Positions 1 through 9,713 of a stretch of 35,147 nucleotides of DNA are shown here, piece by piece. A program made the position numbers and the translations under genes. This stretch comes from Candidatus Binatia bacterium (GTDB lineage: Bacteria > Desulfobacterota > Binatia > UBA1149 > JAJCZL01). The notes beneath the pieces were generated by a model that did no database searches, was not told the DNA's origin, and saw nothing but the letters and a program-made list of their open reading frames with translations. The stretch spans positions 1 to 35,147 of the forward strand of contig JANQEO010000434.1 in the NCBI GenBank assembly GCA_028278325.1. The letters are read 5' to 3'. Each line of letters starts with the position of its first letter. The stretch's first letter is position 1.

Positions 1-1671
1 CTTGATGCCTTTGGTCGACAAGCCAAGTTCCTCATAAAGAACCTGCCGAAGCTGCACGGGAGACAAGATGTTGAACTCGTGCCCGGCAGCGGCGAAGACT
101 TTCTTGACGACCTTCGCCATACGTCCGTCGAGATCGGTGCTGATGGCGGCGAGTCGCTCCGTATCCAGGAGTATTCCGCGCGCCTCGATCCTGCCGAGTA
201 CGCCGATCAGTGGATGCTCGACCGTTTCGTACAACTCGGTTTGCGCACGCGCGGCAAGCTCGGTCCGAGCGATCGCGGCCAAGCGGGCAACCTGGTCGAG
301 AGCTTTCGATTCTTCCTCGGGCGAAGACGCCGCGACCCCGTCCTCACCGAGGAACCGTGACGTCACATCGTCGACACCGTGGTCACCCAAAGAGGAATCG
401 ATGAGATAGGAAGCAACGCCGAGATCCAGCCCTTCGCCACCGACCTCGGCATCGTAGTCGCGACACAGCGCCTTCAGGTCGTAGCCGGTCAGCGAAGCGC
501 CTTGATTCGAGAGCCCCTCGAGCGCCGCCCGGATCTCATCGGCGCCTTCGACTGCCGCTTCCTGCCTCCCGTCACCGAGACACAACAGGGGCGGGCCCGG
601 CGCCGGGTATTCCAAGATCGCGAACACCTCCCCGCTCCCCAAGTTCTTCCAGTCGCCGCGGGCGCGTGGTTCCCGCTCCCTTACCTCGGCGGCGCCTGTT
701 TCATCGGGTTTCTTGGCCGCGGGCTTGCCCTCGCGCTTGGCCGCCTGATCGGGCTCCGCGGCAGTGGTAGCATCTTTGCGCCCTCCGCGCTGCCCTACTA
801 TGCGGTCCACGAGCCGGCTCAGCTCCAGTTCCTGGGCCAGCGCTTCGAGCGCGTCCAGGTTCGGCGGCTTCAACGCGAGGTCGTCGAGTTCCAACTGCAT
901 GTCGACATCGTCGCGAACGGTTGCAAGGTCGGTGCACAGCCTCGCACTCTCCACACCGGCTTCTATCTTCGCGCGCACCGACTTGGCGCCGCGTATCCCC
1001 ATCTCTTCGATCTCCTCTGAACGCTCGATCACGTCTTCGAGAGACCCGAAGTGGGAGATCAACGCCGAGGCCGTCTTGGGGCCGACACCTTTGACCCCCG
1101 GGATGTTGTCGGAGCTGTCCCCCATCAAGCCGAGCACTTCGGCTACATGCTCGGGCCCGACTCCGAACTTCTCGACCACCTGCGCAGACTTGACGCGCTT
1201 GTTCTTGACGGGATCGAAGAGGCTGACGTTGTCGGACACGCACTGCATCAAGTCCTTGTCGCCGGTGACGATCACGACCTCCATGCCCTGGTCGCTGAAT
1301 CTCTTCGCCAAGGTCGCCAGCAGATCGTCGGCTTCAAACCCGCCGTCCTCGACCGAGCAGATCGACAGCGCGTTGACCAAGCGCCTGACCAACGGGAACT
1401 GTAGGCTCAACTCCTCGTCCGGCTCTTCCCGGTTGGCCTTGTATTCAGGGAACAAATCGTTGCGGAATGTCTTGCCCGGGGTATCGAAAGCGGCTGCCAG
1501 GTAGGCCGGCTCCTCCTCCCGTATGAGACGCTCGAGCATGGTCGCCACACCATGAACCGCATTGGTCGGAGTTCCGTCCGACGCGCTCAAGGGCGGCAAG
1601 GCATGGTAGGCGCGAAAGATGAAGAAGCTTATATCGATGAGATATACGGCTGAGGAGCCTCGGGCGGGCAC
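1..1671 (-). CDS. polA: DNA polymerase I, N-terminal part (runs off the left edge)
   Basis: Replication and repair polymerase that removes RNA primers and fills gaps. About 557 residues are inside the window. The 5'-nuclease domain fills residues 1-290: YLIDIS at 9-14, the acidic cluster FEADDL near 112-117, VTGDKD near 138-143 and the helix-hairpin-helix GLMGDSSDNIPGVKG near 184-198. A charged linker follows (about 305-335), then a degenerate 3'-5' exonuclease domain, then the start of the polymerase domain (EFNILSPVQL, near 534-543). The exonuclease domain lacks the DxE, NxxxD and YxxxD metal motifs, so proofreading is probably absent. The GTG at 1671 fits the usual short N-terminus. An in-frame ATG at 1740 would add 23 residues. 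No strong ribosome binding site is seen for either. The C-terminal polymerase fingers and palm lie outside the window. Confidence 0.95.
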   Translation of the reverse strand, partial: MPARGSSAVYLIDISFFIFRAYHALPPLSASDGTPTNAVHGVATMLERLIREEEPAYLAAAFDTPGKTFRNDLFPEYKANREEPDEELSLQFPLVRRLVNALSICSVEDGGFEADDLLATLAKRFSDQGMEVVIVTGDKDLMQCVSDNVSLFDPVKNKRVKSAQVVEKFGVGPEHVAEVLGLMGDSSDNIPGVKGVGPKTASALISHFGSLEDVIERSEEIEEMGIRGAKSVRAKIEAGVESARLCTDLATVRDDVDMQLELDDLALKPPNLDALEALAQELELSRLVDRIVGQRGGRKDATTAAEPDQAAKREGKPAAKKPDETGAAEVREREPRARGDWKNLGSGEVFAILEYPAPGPPLLCLGDGRQEAAVEGADEIRAALEGLSNQGASLTGYDLKALCRDYDAEVGGEGLDLGVASYLIDSSLGDHGVDDVTSRFLGEDGVAASSPEEESKALDQVARLAAIARTELAARAQTELYETVEHPLIGVLGRIEARGILLDTERLAAISTDLDGRMAKVVKKVFAAAGHEFNILSPVQLRQVLYEELGLSTKGIK

Positions 1672-1728
1672 GCGGCAAGGCTGGGTTATTGGGTGGGGAA
1701 AAGCAAGCGCCTGAACGCTCACACGCTG

Positions 1729-1757
1729 TTGACAGCCCATAGTGCCGTGGCTAGAAA
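1729..1757 (+). promoter_or_regulatory. Putative sigma70-type promoter of the ABC cassette
   Basis: A perfect -35 hexamer TTGACA (1729-1734) is followed by a 17-base spacer and a -10-like TAGAAA (1752-1757, 4 of 6 matches to TATAAT). Transcription would start near 1764 and leave a leader of about 43 bases before the ATG at 1807. It sits in the gap between divergent polA and the ABC transporter genes. Assignment is by consensus only. Confidence 0.45.
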
Positions 1758-1806
1758 GTTTCTGTCACTCGGCACAGCCGAACTCCCGACACCAAAGACA
1801 TCACAG

Positions 1807-2541
1807 ATGATCGAAGTTGAGCGGTTGACCAAGACCTACGGCCCCGTCACCGCAGTCGACGGCGTCACCTTCAAGGTCGATGCTGGCCAGGCCGCGGGCT
1901 TCCTGGGCCCGAACGGGGCCGGAAAGACCACGACGATGCGCATCATCACCGGCTTCATGCCGGCCAGCGACGGCACGGTGCGCGTCGACGGATTCGACGT
2001 GTTCTCCGACTCCTTCGAGGTGCGGCGGCGCATCGGCTACCTCCCGGAAACGCCGCCCCTGTACATGGAGATGAAGATCGACGCCTACCTGCGTCACGTA
2101 GCTTCCCTCAAGGGCGTCGCGAGAAGCGCGATTCGCGAAGCCGCCGACCGCGTCATCGAGCAATGCGGCCTCTCCCAAGTCTCCAAGCGCCTGTGCGGCA
2201 ACCTGTCCAAGGGCTACAAGCAGAGGGTCGGCCTGGCGCAGGCCCTGATCCACGAGCCCACGGTGCTGGTGCTCGACGAACCGACGATCGGCTTGGACCC
2301 GGCGCAGATCATCGAGATCCGCCAGCTCATAAGAACGCTGGCCGAGGAGCGCACCGTGATTCTTTCGACCCACATCCTGCCCGAGGTGGCGCAGATCTGT
2401 CAGAAGGTCGTGATCATCAACGAAGGGCGCATAGTGGTCGACGGGGAAATCAGCGAGCTGACCAAGGAAAGGTCGCTGGAAGAAGAGTACATGCGCTGGG
2501 TGAGCGGCGAACAAGCCGTCAGGACGGTTGCCGATGCGTAG
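1807..2541 (+). CDS. ABC transporter ATP-binding protein, GldA/CcmA-like
   Basis: Cytoplasmic ATPase that should power the ABC-2 permease encoded next to it. In 244 residues it carries Walker A GPNGAGKT (34-41), the signature LSKGYKQR (133-140, a variant of LSGGQ common in GldA-like ATPases), Walker B VLVLDEPT (153-160) and the H-loop STH (187-189). The ATG at 1807 places the first beta strand (IEVERLTKTYG) at the N-terminus as usual. Longer readings from upstream GTG codons add non-conserved sequence. The gene overlaps the permease start by 8 bases, consistent with coupled translation. Substrate is unknown: the family is named from gliding motility in Bacteroidetes but is widespread in non-gliders. 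Confidence 0.9.
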   Translation: MIEVERLTKTYGPVTAVDGVTFKVDAGQAAGFLGPNGAGKTTTMRIITGFMPASDGTVRVDGFDVFSDSFEVRRRIGYLPETPPLYMEMKIDAYLRHVASLKGVARSAIREAADRVIEQCGLSQVSKRLCGNLSKGYKQRVGLAQALIHEPTVLVLDEPTIGLDPAQIIEIRQLIRTLAEERTVILSTHILPEVAQICQKVVIINEGRIVVDGEISELTKERSLEEEYMRWVSGEQAVRTVADA

Positions 2542-3304
2542 CGCGCTTGCCATAGCCTGGAGAGACATTCGAGCGGTGTTCGTGTCGCCGATCGCATACG
2601 TGCTCCTTACCGGCTTCCTCCTCCTCGGGGGCTGGTTCTTTTTCAACCTCCTGGGCCAGTTCAGCCGTCTGGTCGCTGCCTACTCCAACCTGCCGGGAAG
2701 CAACACGACTTGGCTGAACCTCAACGACGCCGTAGTCGGCCCTCTCATACAGAACCTGTCGATAGTGCTCGTAATCATCGTGCCGATGATCACGATGCGC
2801 AGCTTCGCCGAGGAAAGAACCTCGGGAACCTACGAGCTCCTGTTCACCTCGCCGATCACCGTGGCATCGATGGTCATCGGCAAATACCTTGCAAGCGCCT
2901 TCATCGTCACGGTCATGGTGGGGCTGACCCTGATCTACCCGCTGATTCTGGTCGCATACGGGAACCCCGAAATCTGGCTCATAATCAGCGGCTTCGCCGG
3001 CCTCTACCTCGTGGCCCTCGTGTTCGTGGCAATCGGCAACTTCACTTCGGCGATCACCAGCAACCAGATCATCGCAACGGTGAGCAGTCTGGTCATTCTG
3101 CTACTGCTCTTCGTCGTCGGGTGGCCGGCCGACGGTGCCGGCGAGACGCTCAAAGCCATCCTGCTGTATGCGTCGATCACGGAACACATGTCGGTCATGA
3201 TCCGAGGCGTGTATGACACCTCGGACCTGATCTACTTCATAAGCCTCGCAGCGTTCTTCTTGTTCCTCACCCATCGCGCGGTCGAATCGGCGAGGTGGAA
3301 ATAG
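2534..3304 (+). CDS. ABC-2 type permease subunit, GldF-like
   Basis: Inner-membrane subunit of the ABC cassette, 256 residues with about six hydrophobic segments (near 20-40, 70-90, 117-141, 146-165, 178-199 and 234-250). The EERTSGTYELLFTSPIT stretch after the second segment is the conserved cytoplasmic loop of ABC-2 permeases, where coupling to the ATPase is expected. The ATG at 2534 lies inside the last codons of the ATPase gene. The stop at 3302-3304 is two bases before the next ATG. Only one permease gene is present, so a homodimer is likely. The transported substrate cannot be read from sequence. Confidence 0.9.
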   Translation: MRSALAIAWRDIRAVFVSPIAYVLLTGFLLLGGWFFFNLLGQFSRLVAAYSNLPGSNTTWLNLNDAVVGPLIQNLSIVLVIIVPMITMRSFAEERTSGTYELLFTSPITVASMVIGKYLASAFIVTVMVGLTLIYPLILVAYGNPEIWLIISGFAGLYLVALVFVAIGNFTSAITSNQIIATVSSLVILLLLFVVGWPADGAGETLKAILLYASITEHMSVMIRGVYDTSDLIYFISLAAFFLFLTHRAVESARWK

Positions 3305-3306
3305 CC

Positions 3307-4869
3307 ATGGCGCGGCGTGCTCCCATCCTCGCGGTCGTAGCTCTGGCACTCATCCTCTTCGGGCTCATCGCCCATTGGATGACGAAGATGCCGGCACAAC
3401 CCTGGTACGAGTTCGGCTGGTACTCCCTCATTCACATCGTCGTCGGCGTGATCGCCCTCATCGGCTATTTCGCAGGCGGATCAGCGTCGTTGGGTGAGTT
3501 CGTCGGGCGACGCTCCACCCGTTACGGAGTCAATGCCGTCGTCTATTCCGCCCTCTTCCTGGCCGTGCTGCTCATGATCAATTTCCTGGGCACCCGCTAT
3601 CACTACCGCTTCGATGTCAGCAGCGAGGGCGTGAACAGCCTGTCGGATCAGTCGCGCGCAATCCTCGACGAGCTGGACGAGACCGTGAGCATCCAAGCCT
3701 ACGTCGACGCGGGGCGCGACCCGGTTCTCGAAGAACTCCTCGATGCGTACCGTTACGAGAGCGACAAAGTCGAGGTCAGGGTCATAGACCCGCAGATACA
3801 GCCGCAGCTCGCCCAGCAGGCCGGAATCAGCCAGTTGCCGACCCTACGAGTACAACTGGGCGACCAGAGCACGCTTGTAACGAAGGCCGAGGAAGAGGCC
3901 ATAACGAACGCCATCAACAGAGTCTCGGCCAAGTCGCGCAAGAAGATCTACTTCATGGAAGGCCACGGTGAGGCCAGCATCAAGGACAAGCAGACACCGG
4001 CGGCATTGGGCCTGTTCGCGGAGGCCCTCAAGAACCAGAACTACGACGTCGAGACGCTGTTCCTTCCGGAGGTCGAGCACGTTCCGGAAGACGCCTCCTT
4101 GGTCATCCTGCCCGACGCAGAACGCGACTACTTCCCTCACGAGCTCGACGCGCTGAACCGCTATCTCAAGGGAGGCGGCAACGTCCTCGCCATGCTCGAG
4201 CCTGGGCGTGACGGCGACTTCGAGGAACTCCTGTCGAGTTGGGGTGCCTCACCGGGCAGCGACATAGTGATCGATCAGCAGGTCAGGCTGTTCGCCGGCC
4301 CGACCCTGGGGATGGAACCCATCGTCTCGAAGTACGGCAACCACCCCGCGGTCAAGGAACTGGCCGACCGCACGATCTTCTCCCTGGTCAGGTCGGTGAC
4401 GCCGAACACCAGCGGCCTGAAGGGCGTCAGAGCCGACACCCTGGCGATGACCGCGCCTACCAGTTGGGCAGAGACGGACCTCGAGCGCCTCTTCGACAAG
4501 AACGAGGCCAGCTTCAGCGACGACGACAAGGGCGGCCCGGTGTCGATCGCGGTAGCGGCGTCGGGACCGGTAACCGCGCTCGGCGGCGAGGGAGACGCGC
4601 AGTACCAGCTAGCGGTCTTCGGTGACACGAGCTTCGTCACCAACAAGTACTGGAGGCAGCTCTTCAACGACGCTCTCGCGCTGAACGTGGTCGGGTGGCT
4701 GGCGGGCGAACAGCAGCTGATCAGTATCGGACCGAGGGCTATTCGGGCGTCACGCGCTCACCTGTCCCCGAACGAGGCGCGCACGGTGTTCTACCTGTCC
4801 GTCATGATCCTGCCCGAAGTGATTCTCTTCACCGGACTGGCTGTCTGGTGGCGACGAAGCAACCAGTGA
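3307..4869 (+). CDS. GldG-like ABC-associated auxiliary protein
   Basis: A 520-residue membrane-anchored protein of the GldG / ABC_transp_aux family. Three N-terminal membrane segments (about 6-25, 38-57, 74-95) are followed by a large extracytoplasmic region. That region starts with the typical RFDVSSEGVNSLSDQSR motif (101-117) and contains the GIFT-like domain with IYFMEGHGEAS near 218-228. A final membrane helix lies near 496-515. The start ATG at 3307 has a GAGG-type ribosome binding site upstream. An in-frame GTG at 3295 would overlap the permease gene. The order ATPase, permease, GldG-like, DUF4340 recurs in diverse phyla, so the four products probably form one envelope complex. Its role here is unknown. 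Confidence 0.88.
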   Translation: MARRAPILAVVALALILFGLIAHWMTKMPAQPWYEFGWYSLIHIVVGVIALIGYFAGGSASLGEFVGRRSTRYGVNAVVYSALFLAVLLMINFLGTRYHYRFDVSSEGVNSLSDQSRAILDELDETVSIQAYVDAGRDPVLEELLDAYRYESDKVEVRVIDPQIQPQLAQQAGISQLPTLRVQLGDQSTLVTKAEEEAITNAINRVSAKSRKKIYFMEGHGEASIKDKQTPAALGLFAEALKNQNYDVETLFLPEVEHVPEDASLVILPDAERDYFPHELDALNRYLKGGGNVLAMLEPGRDGDFEELLSSWGASPGSDIVIDQQVRLFAGPTLGMEPIVSKYGNHPAVKELADRTIFSLVRSVTPNTSGLKGVRADTLAMTAPTSWAETDLERLFDKNEASFSDDDKGGPVSIAVAASGPVTALGGEGDAQYQLAVFGDTSFVTNKYWRQLFNDALALNVVGWLAGEQQLISIGPRAIRASRAHLSPNEARTVFYLSVMILPEVILFTGLAVWWRRSNQ

Positions 4870-6236
4870 GTCCCGTAAAGACCCTTTTCTTTGCAGCCCT
4901 CGCGGCCTGCCTCGCTGCCTACATTTTCTTCGTAGAGACGCCCAAGATGGATCAAGAGGCCATGGGCGACCGCCTACTGGAGTTCGAAGCCGCCGATGTC
5001 GCGGCCGTGGAGCTGATCTATCCTGACCAGCCCGACATCTCCGCCAGGCGGGGTGACGAAGGTTGGCGGCTGACCAAACCGCTCGAGGTGGACGGGGATG
5101 ACGATCAACTGAGCCGCCTGGTGAAAGCGATCGCCGAGGTCGAGGTCGAGCGACGTATCCCGATGAGTGACGTGGAATCGCTGACGACCTACGGCTTGGA
5201 GGGCGACGGCACCCAGGCCAAGGTCCTGCTGCAACTGGCAGACGGAACGAAGCTGACACCTATCGTCGTCGGCGACACCACTCCGGTCGGTTTCTCGGCC
5301 TTCGTACGCTTGGAGCTGGGGGAGGAGATCGTGGTAACGCCGCTCATCTTCCATACCGGTGTCAAGAAGACCGTCTTCGACCTTCGCGAGAAGCGCATGT
5401 TCGACTTCGACGCCAAGAACGCGACGGGCCTGAGCATCACGGTCGGAGAAAAACAGACACGCCTCCAACGTCAAGGCGACGACTGGGCGATCACCGAGCC
5501 GGTCACCAGAAAAGCCAACAAGATCGAAGTCGACTCCCTCATCAACGGCGTCAAGCAGATACTGGCCACCGACTACCTGACAGAGGAGGTGCTGGCGGGA
5601 GTGGAGACCGGGCTGGACGCCCCGGCACTGAGCGTGCAGCTCGAGGTCGGCGGAGTCGGGACCATGGGTTTCAAGCTCGGAGATCAAGTGGTCGACGGAC
5701 CGCGGGGCCACTACCTTCAACGTGACCGGGACGGACAGGTCGCGAAGGTGGCGGAGTGGGTCAAGGATCGCTTCGACAAAGATCTGGGCGACCTCCTCGA
5801 CAACAAGGTATTCGACTGCGGAGGCAAGAGCGTAGCGAGGTTCACCTTCAAGCGTGCCGACGGCAACGGCTTCTCCATTCTGCAAGACGACGACGGGCAA
5901 TGGATCATGGATCCCGCCGAAGAAGGCCAAGGCGTTCGCCAACCCCTCGCCACACGCACCAGCAGGTCGCTCATCAACCTCGCCGGTAAGCGCGTCCTAC
6001 TCGAGGCGGATGCGGCCGAAGAGCGGTTCGATCTCGACTCTCCCGCCGTCGTAGTCGAGGTCATCGCCGACAACGGCGATTCATGCGGCAAAGCGCGCGC
6101 AAGCGCGGTCCCGGCCGGAGACGACGAAGCCGATTACTTCTTCATGCGCGAAAGTGACGGCGCGGTCATGGAGGCGAGTCAGTTCACCTTCTCCACCGTC
6201 GACATGCGGCGTGAAGATTTCCTGACCCCACGCTAA
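4866..6236 (+). CDS. DUF4340 domain protein, last gene of the ABC cassette
   Basis: 456 residues. One N-terminal membrane segment (about 5-22, LFFAALAACLAAYIFFVE) is followed by an extracytoplasmic region made of repeated DUF4340-type units. Each unit has a strand pattern ending in phrases such as GWRLTKP and DWAITEPV (near 65 and 210) and WIMDPAE further on. The family is regularly found beside GldG-like proteins and is thought to be part of the same transporter assembly; no biochemical function is established. The GTG start overlaps the preceding TGA (GTGA, 4866-4869). Its 3' end overlaps the convergent hisC gene by four bases. No terminator is visible at that junction. Confidence 0.85.
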   Translation: MSPVKTLFFAALAACLAAYIFFVETPKMDQEAMGDRLLEFEAADVAAVELIYPDQPDISARRGDEGWRLTKPLEVDGDDDQLSRLVKAIAEVEVERRIPMSDVESLTTYGLEGDGTQAKVLLQLADGTKLTPIVVGDTTPVGFSAFVRLELGEEIVVTPLIFHTGVKKTVFDLREKRMFDFDAKNATGLSITVGEKQTRLQRQGDDWAITEPVTRKANKIEVDSLINGVKQILATDYLTEEVLAGVETGLDAPALSVQLEVGGVGTMGFKLGDQVVDGPRGHYLQRDRDGQVAKVAEWVKDRFDKDLGDLLDNKVFDCGGKSVARFTFKRADGNGFSILQDDDGQWIMDPAEEGQGVRQPLATRTSRSLINLAGKRVLLEADAAEERFDLDSPAVVVEVIADNGDSCGKARASAVPAGDDEADYFFMRESDGAVMEASQFTFSTVDMRREDFLTPR

Positions 6237-7288
6237 CGAGGCGCGAGGGGAGCCAAGGCCTCTTGCAGCGCCGACATCTCACTGTCGGTGCCGACGGTCA
6301 CGCGGATTCCTCCACGCAACTCGGGGGTGTCGAAATACCTGACCAGGATGCCTTCGGATCTGAGGTGACCGTAAAGCTCTTCCCCCGGACGGCCGGGATG
6401 CTCGAGCCAGAAGAAGTTCGCGTGACTGTCGGGGATCTCGTACCCCGAGCGACGCAGGCGCGACACGCACTTGTCGCGGGTCGATCTGATCCTCGCCACG
6501 TTCGCCTGCATCCATCCGAGATCATCGAGGGCCGCCACGCCGGCTGCGATGGCGACGCTGGAGACGTTGTAGGAGTCCTTTACCTTGTACATCTCGTGGA
6601 TCAGCTGTTCCGAAGCGAAGGCCAACCCCAGGCGCAGGCCGGCTAACGAAAACGACTTGGAAAGGCTTCGTACAACGACCAGATTCGGGTGTTCGTCGAG
6701 GAGATCCAGGGTGTTAAGGTCGGCGAAGTCACCGTAGGCCTCGTCGGCCACGACGAGCCCCGCGGAACCTTCCGCTACCCCGGCAATCACGTCGGCTGCT
6801 ACCAAAGAACCCTTCGGTGGGTTTGGCGAGCACACGAACGTCAACGCAGCCTCGGCCGCAACGAGCCTGTCGGCGAGGGTCTCATCGCCATCGCTCGAGG
6901 GGATCTCGACCGCGCGGGCACGGGCTATGTCGGTCAATGTCGGATAGAGAGAGTAAGTCGGCACCGGATAGGCTACGGTCGCGCCCTCGTCGACGGCTAC
7001 CCGCATGCAGATCGCCAGCAGATCGTCGGATCCGTTTCCGATTAGTATGTTCGCAGGAGATCGGCCGTAGACGTCGGCTGCCTTACGCCTCAGGGGGCCC
7101 GCTCCGGGCGAGGGGTACAGGCGCAGCCGCTCCTCACCGAGTGAAGCGACCGCCTCCTGAACCCTGGGAGACGGCGGATAAGGATTCTCATTGGTGTTGA
7201 GCTTGATGAGACCTGGCGCCTCGGGTTGCTCGCCCGGAGTATATCCGGACATGGCGGCGATCCTGTCGCTGACGAATCGTTTCGACAC
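6233..7288 (-). CDS. hisC: Histidinol-phosphate aminotransferase
   Basis: PLP-dependent class I/II aminotransferase of histidine synthesis that converts imidazole-acetol phosphate and glutamate to histidinol phosphate. Length 351 residues, normal for HisC. Visible motifs are NTNENPYPPSP (31-41), the substrate-loop glycines GNGSDD (84-89), DEAYGDF (182-188), the PLP lysine in SLSKSFSLAGLRLG (K211) and the C-terminal arginine region RGGIRVTVG. The usual NPNNPTG is changed to NPPKGS (156-161), a modest variant. Start is GTG at 7288, directly after GAAAG. It is the last gene of the heme-type run, 22 bases after the M48 protease gene. No other his genes are in the window. Confidence 0.93.
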   Translation of the reverse strand: MSKRFVSDRIAAMSGYTPGEQPEAPGLIKLNTNENPYPPSPRVQEAVASLGEERLRLYPSPGAGPLRRKAADVYGRSPANILIGNGSDDLLAICMRVAVDEGATVAYPVPTYSLYPTLTDIARARAVEIPSSDGDETLADRLVAAEAALTFVCSPNPPKGSLVAADVIAGVAEGSAGLVVADEAYGDFADLNTLDLLDEHPNLVVVRSLSKSFSLAGLRLGLAFASEQLIHEMYKVKDSYNVSSVAIAAGVAALDDLGWMQANVARIRSTRDKCVSRLRRSGYEIPDSHANFFWLEHPGRPGEELYGHLRSEGILVRYFDTPELRGGIRVTVGTDSEMSALQEALAPLAPR

Positions 7289-7310
7289 CTTTCGAGATCT
7301 AGGACGCGGC

Positions 7311-8723
7311 TCAGTGCCGCGGGGCCAGCGGGCGCGCGCCCCTCATCGAACGCGGAGAACCGGGGCCAGCCCCTTCCAGCACGGCATCGAGCCTCTTCTT
7401 TACGGTGGCCCTCAGGGGATCCCCGGGCTCTAGAGCCTCCAGCGCCTTGCGGTAGTAGGTAACCGCATGATGCCGGCTCTGCTCCAATTCCGATGCTTTG
7501 GCGAAGTGGTAGTAGCCTCTCCCCGTGCGACCGGCCTTTTCGTGGGCGCGCCCGAGATCACGCTCCACCTCGGGCCTGTAGGGATACAACTCCAGGGAGC
7601 GTGACAGCATCTCGACCGAGGCTTCGTAGTTACCCGACTGATACTCGAGAACACCGATGTCCGACAGAACGTTCCAATCCTTGGGACTAGCGGCGAGAGC
7701 GCGTCGCAGACGCGTCCTGGCGCCATCGAGGTCACCGGTTCTCAGCAAGGCACGGCCCAGCTCCCGGTCCACCTTGCGGCCGGCCTCTGCAGCCTCGGTA
7801 AGGTACTGCTTGGCCAGGACGAAGTCCTCGCCATGGGTCATCAAGACGCCGATCAACTCCAGTTCGCCCGGCCTTGTCGCTTTGCTTGCAGTGGCCAGTC
7901 GCCGTTCATAGTCGGGGACCGCCGCATGCCGGGTCTGGGATGACGCTCGCGCGATAGCCGCGGCTCTCCTCAGCCGCCAGCTGCTGCTCAACTCGCCGGC
8001 TTCCCACTCGAGCTTGCCGAGGGCTGCCTCGAGATTCGCCATACGCTCCCCGGTGAGGGGATGCGAGAGAAAGTAGGGCGGGATCATTGTCGGATTCAGC
8101 TTTTGTTCTTCATAGATTATCCGCAAAAGCTTGAGCATCGCATTAGGGTCGTATCCGGCCTCGGCAGCGAATCCGATACCCAGGAAGTCCGCCTCTCTTT
8201 CCATGTCTCGCTGGTACTTGAGCTGCACCCCCTGGCCCGCCGCCAGCGCTGCCTGGCCCAGCACGGGGCTGACCGCCGACAGGAACAGGCCCAGCAACGA
8301 GGCGTAGTTGGCCGCGGTCGACTTCTCCTGCTGGCGCACGGCGTGGTGAGCATGGGCGTGGGCGATCTCGTGACCGAGCAGCCCGGCGAGTTCGTCCTCG
8401 CTACCGACGCGGGCAATCAGGCCCGCATTGACGAAGACCTTCCCACCCGGCACCGCGAAGGCGTTGATACTCGCGTCGCGCACAACCGAGAATTCGTAGT
8501 CGAAAGGCTGTTCTCCGAGTGCCGCGACAAGGCGCTCCCCTATCTCTCTGACCAAGCCGCTGATTTCATAGTCGTCGGAGAGAAACCCCCCGGCCATACG
8601 AGCCTGCTCCATGAACTCCTCGCCCAGCTTCTTCTCTTCCGAAACCGAGGCGGAGACCGATGTGGGCAAGGAAAGAGCGGCCGTCAACAGACCGACGCAG
8701 ACACGCAGGAAAAGTTGCTTCAC
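7311..8723 (-). CDS. Periplasmic M48 family metalloprotease with C-terminal TPRs (BepA-like)
   Basis: 470 residues. A signal peptide (about 1-26) precedes an M48 zinc protease domain: LLGHEIAH gives the HExxH ligands and catalytic Glu (H118, E119, H122), EREADFLG gives the third ligand (E177), and [12 protein letters not shown] closes the domain. The C-terminal half is tetratricopeptide-like (about 285-445, e.g. [20 protein letters not shown]). This is the architecture of BepA/YfgC, which helps assemble or degrade outer-membrane proteins; that role is inferred. The GTG start overlaps the hemB stop as GTGA (8720-8723), which favours it over longer readings. Downstream hisC follows after 22 bases. 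Confidence 0.9.
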   Translation of the reverse strand: MKQLFLRVCVGLLTAALSLPTSVSASVSEEKKLGEEFMEQARMAGGFLSDDYEISGLVREIGERLVAALGEQPFDYEFSVVRDASINAFAVPGGKVFVNAGLIARVGSEDELAGLLGHEIAHAHAHHAVRQQEKSTAANYASLLGLFLSAVSPVLGQAALAAGQGVQLKYQRDMEREADFLGIGFAAEAGYDPNAMLKLLRIIYEEQKLNPTMIPPYFLSHPLTGERMANLEAALGKLEWEAGELSSSWRLRRAAAIARASSQTRHAAVPDYERRLATASKATRPGELELIGVLMTHGEDFVLAKQYLTEAAEAGRKVDRELGRALLRTGDLDGARTRLRRALAASPKDWNVLSDIGVLEYQSGNYEASVEMLSRSLELYPYRPEVERDLGRAHEKAGRTGRGYYHFAKASELEQSRHHAVTYYRKALEALEPGDPLRATVKKRLDAVLEGAGPGSPRSMRGARPLAPRH

Positions 8724-9703
8724 GAAGACGACCCCGACAACGCTGACGCATAAGCGGTGGCGAAGTAAGTCAGTATCAGATCCGCCCCTGCCCTCTTTAT
8801 CGATGTCAGCGTCTCGGCAACGACTCGCGGTTCGTCGAGCCAGCCACGCGCGCATGCCGCTTTGATCATGGCGTATTCACCGCTGACCTGGTAGGCGGCT
8901 ACGGGGCACGCAAAAGTATCTTTGACGGCTCGTACTACGTCGAGGTAAGGAAGCGCCGGCTTGACCATGACGATGTCCGCGCCTTCGTCGATGTCGAGCG
9001 CTACCTCGCGTATGGCCTCGTCGGAGTTGGCGGGGTCCATCTGGTAGGCGCTGCGGTCGCCGAACGCGGGGGCCGACTCCGCCGCTTCCCTGAAGGGACC
9101 GTAGAACCCCGAGCAGTACTTCGCCGCATAAGACATGATCGCGACGTCTGCGAAGCCGTTGTCGTCCAGAGCCTGCCTGATGACGCCGACGCGACCGTCC
9201 ATCATGTCGGAAGGCGCGACGATGTCGGCACCGGCAGAAGCGTGGGAGACGGCCTCTGCGGCCAATAACTCGCAGGTCTTGTCGTTTGCGACCGTATCAC
9301 CCTCGATGACACCGCAATGACCGTGGTCGGTGTATTCGCAGAGACAGACGTCGGTAATCACGGCCAGATCGGGAGCCGCGCCTTTGATGGATTCGACGCA
9401 GCGCTGGACGACCCCCTCGCCCCGTAGAGCCTCGCTGCCCGTCGAGTCCTTGTTCTCCGGGATCCCGAACAGGATCACGGCGGGCACACCCGCATCGCGG
9501 GCAGCCAAAGCCGCATCGGTGGCTCGATCGGATGACTGCTGGAACACTCCCGGCATGGACGATACTTCGCTTTCCACCGACGTGCCGGGGACTACGAACA
9601 GCGGTTGAATGAGATCGTCAGGGCCGACCCTGACCTCGCGCACCATGCGGCGAATGGTCGCCGTCCGTCTTAACCTACGAGGTCGCTGCTGGGGGAAGGG
9701 CAT
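8720..9703 (-). CDS. hemB: Delta-aminolevulinic acid dehydratase (porphobilinogen synthase)
   Basis: Condenses two molecules of 5-aminolevulinate to porphobilinogen in the cytoplasm. 327 residues. The zinc-type active site is present: C120, C122 and C130 in [13 protein letters not shown]. The two Schiff-base lysines are K195 ([15 protein letters not shown]) and K248 ([10 protein letters not shown]). The ATG at 9703 begins ten bases after the cobA-hemD stop, and the 3' end overlaps the M48 protease start. It lies in a cluster with hemA, hemC and cobA-hemD, so the four enzymes are probably co-transcribed. Confidence 0.97.
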   Translation of the reverse strand: MPFPQQRPRRLRRTATIRRMVREVRVGPDDLIQPLFVVPGTSVESEVSSMPGVFQQSSDRATDAALAARDAGVPAVILFGIPENKDSTGSEALRGEGVVQRCVESIKGAAPDLAVITDVCLCEYTDHGHCGVIEGDTVANDKTCELLAAEAVSHASAGADIVAPSDMMDGRVGVIRQALDDNGFADVAIMSYAAKYCSGFYGPFREAAESAPAFGDRSAYQMDPANSDEAIREVALDIDEGADIVMVKPALPYLDVVRAVKDTFACPVAAYQVSGEYAMIKAACARGWLDEPRVVAETLTSIKRAGADLILTYFATAYASALSGSSS

Positions 9704-9713
9704 TCGATTCAGG

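Noticed and set aside
4974..5942. Open frame (322 codons) on the - strand
   Set aside because: Antisense to the DUF4340 gene, whose membrane segment and repeats are clear. No domain or ribosome binding site supports the antisense frame.
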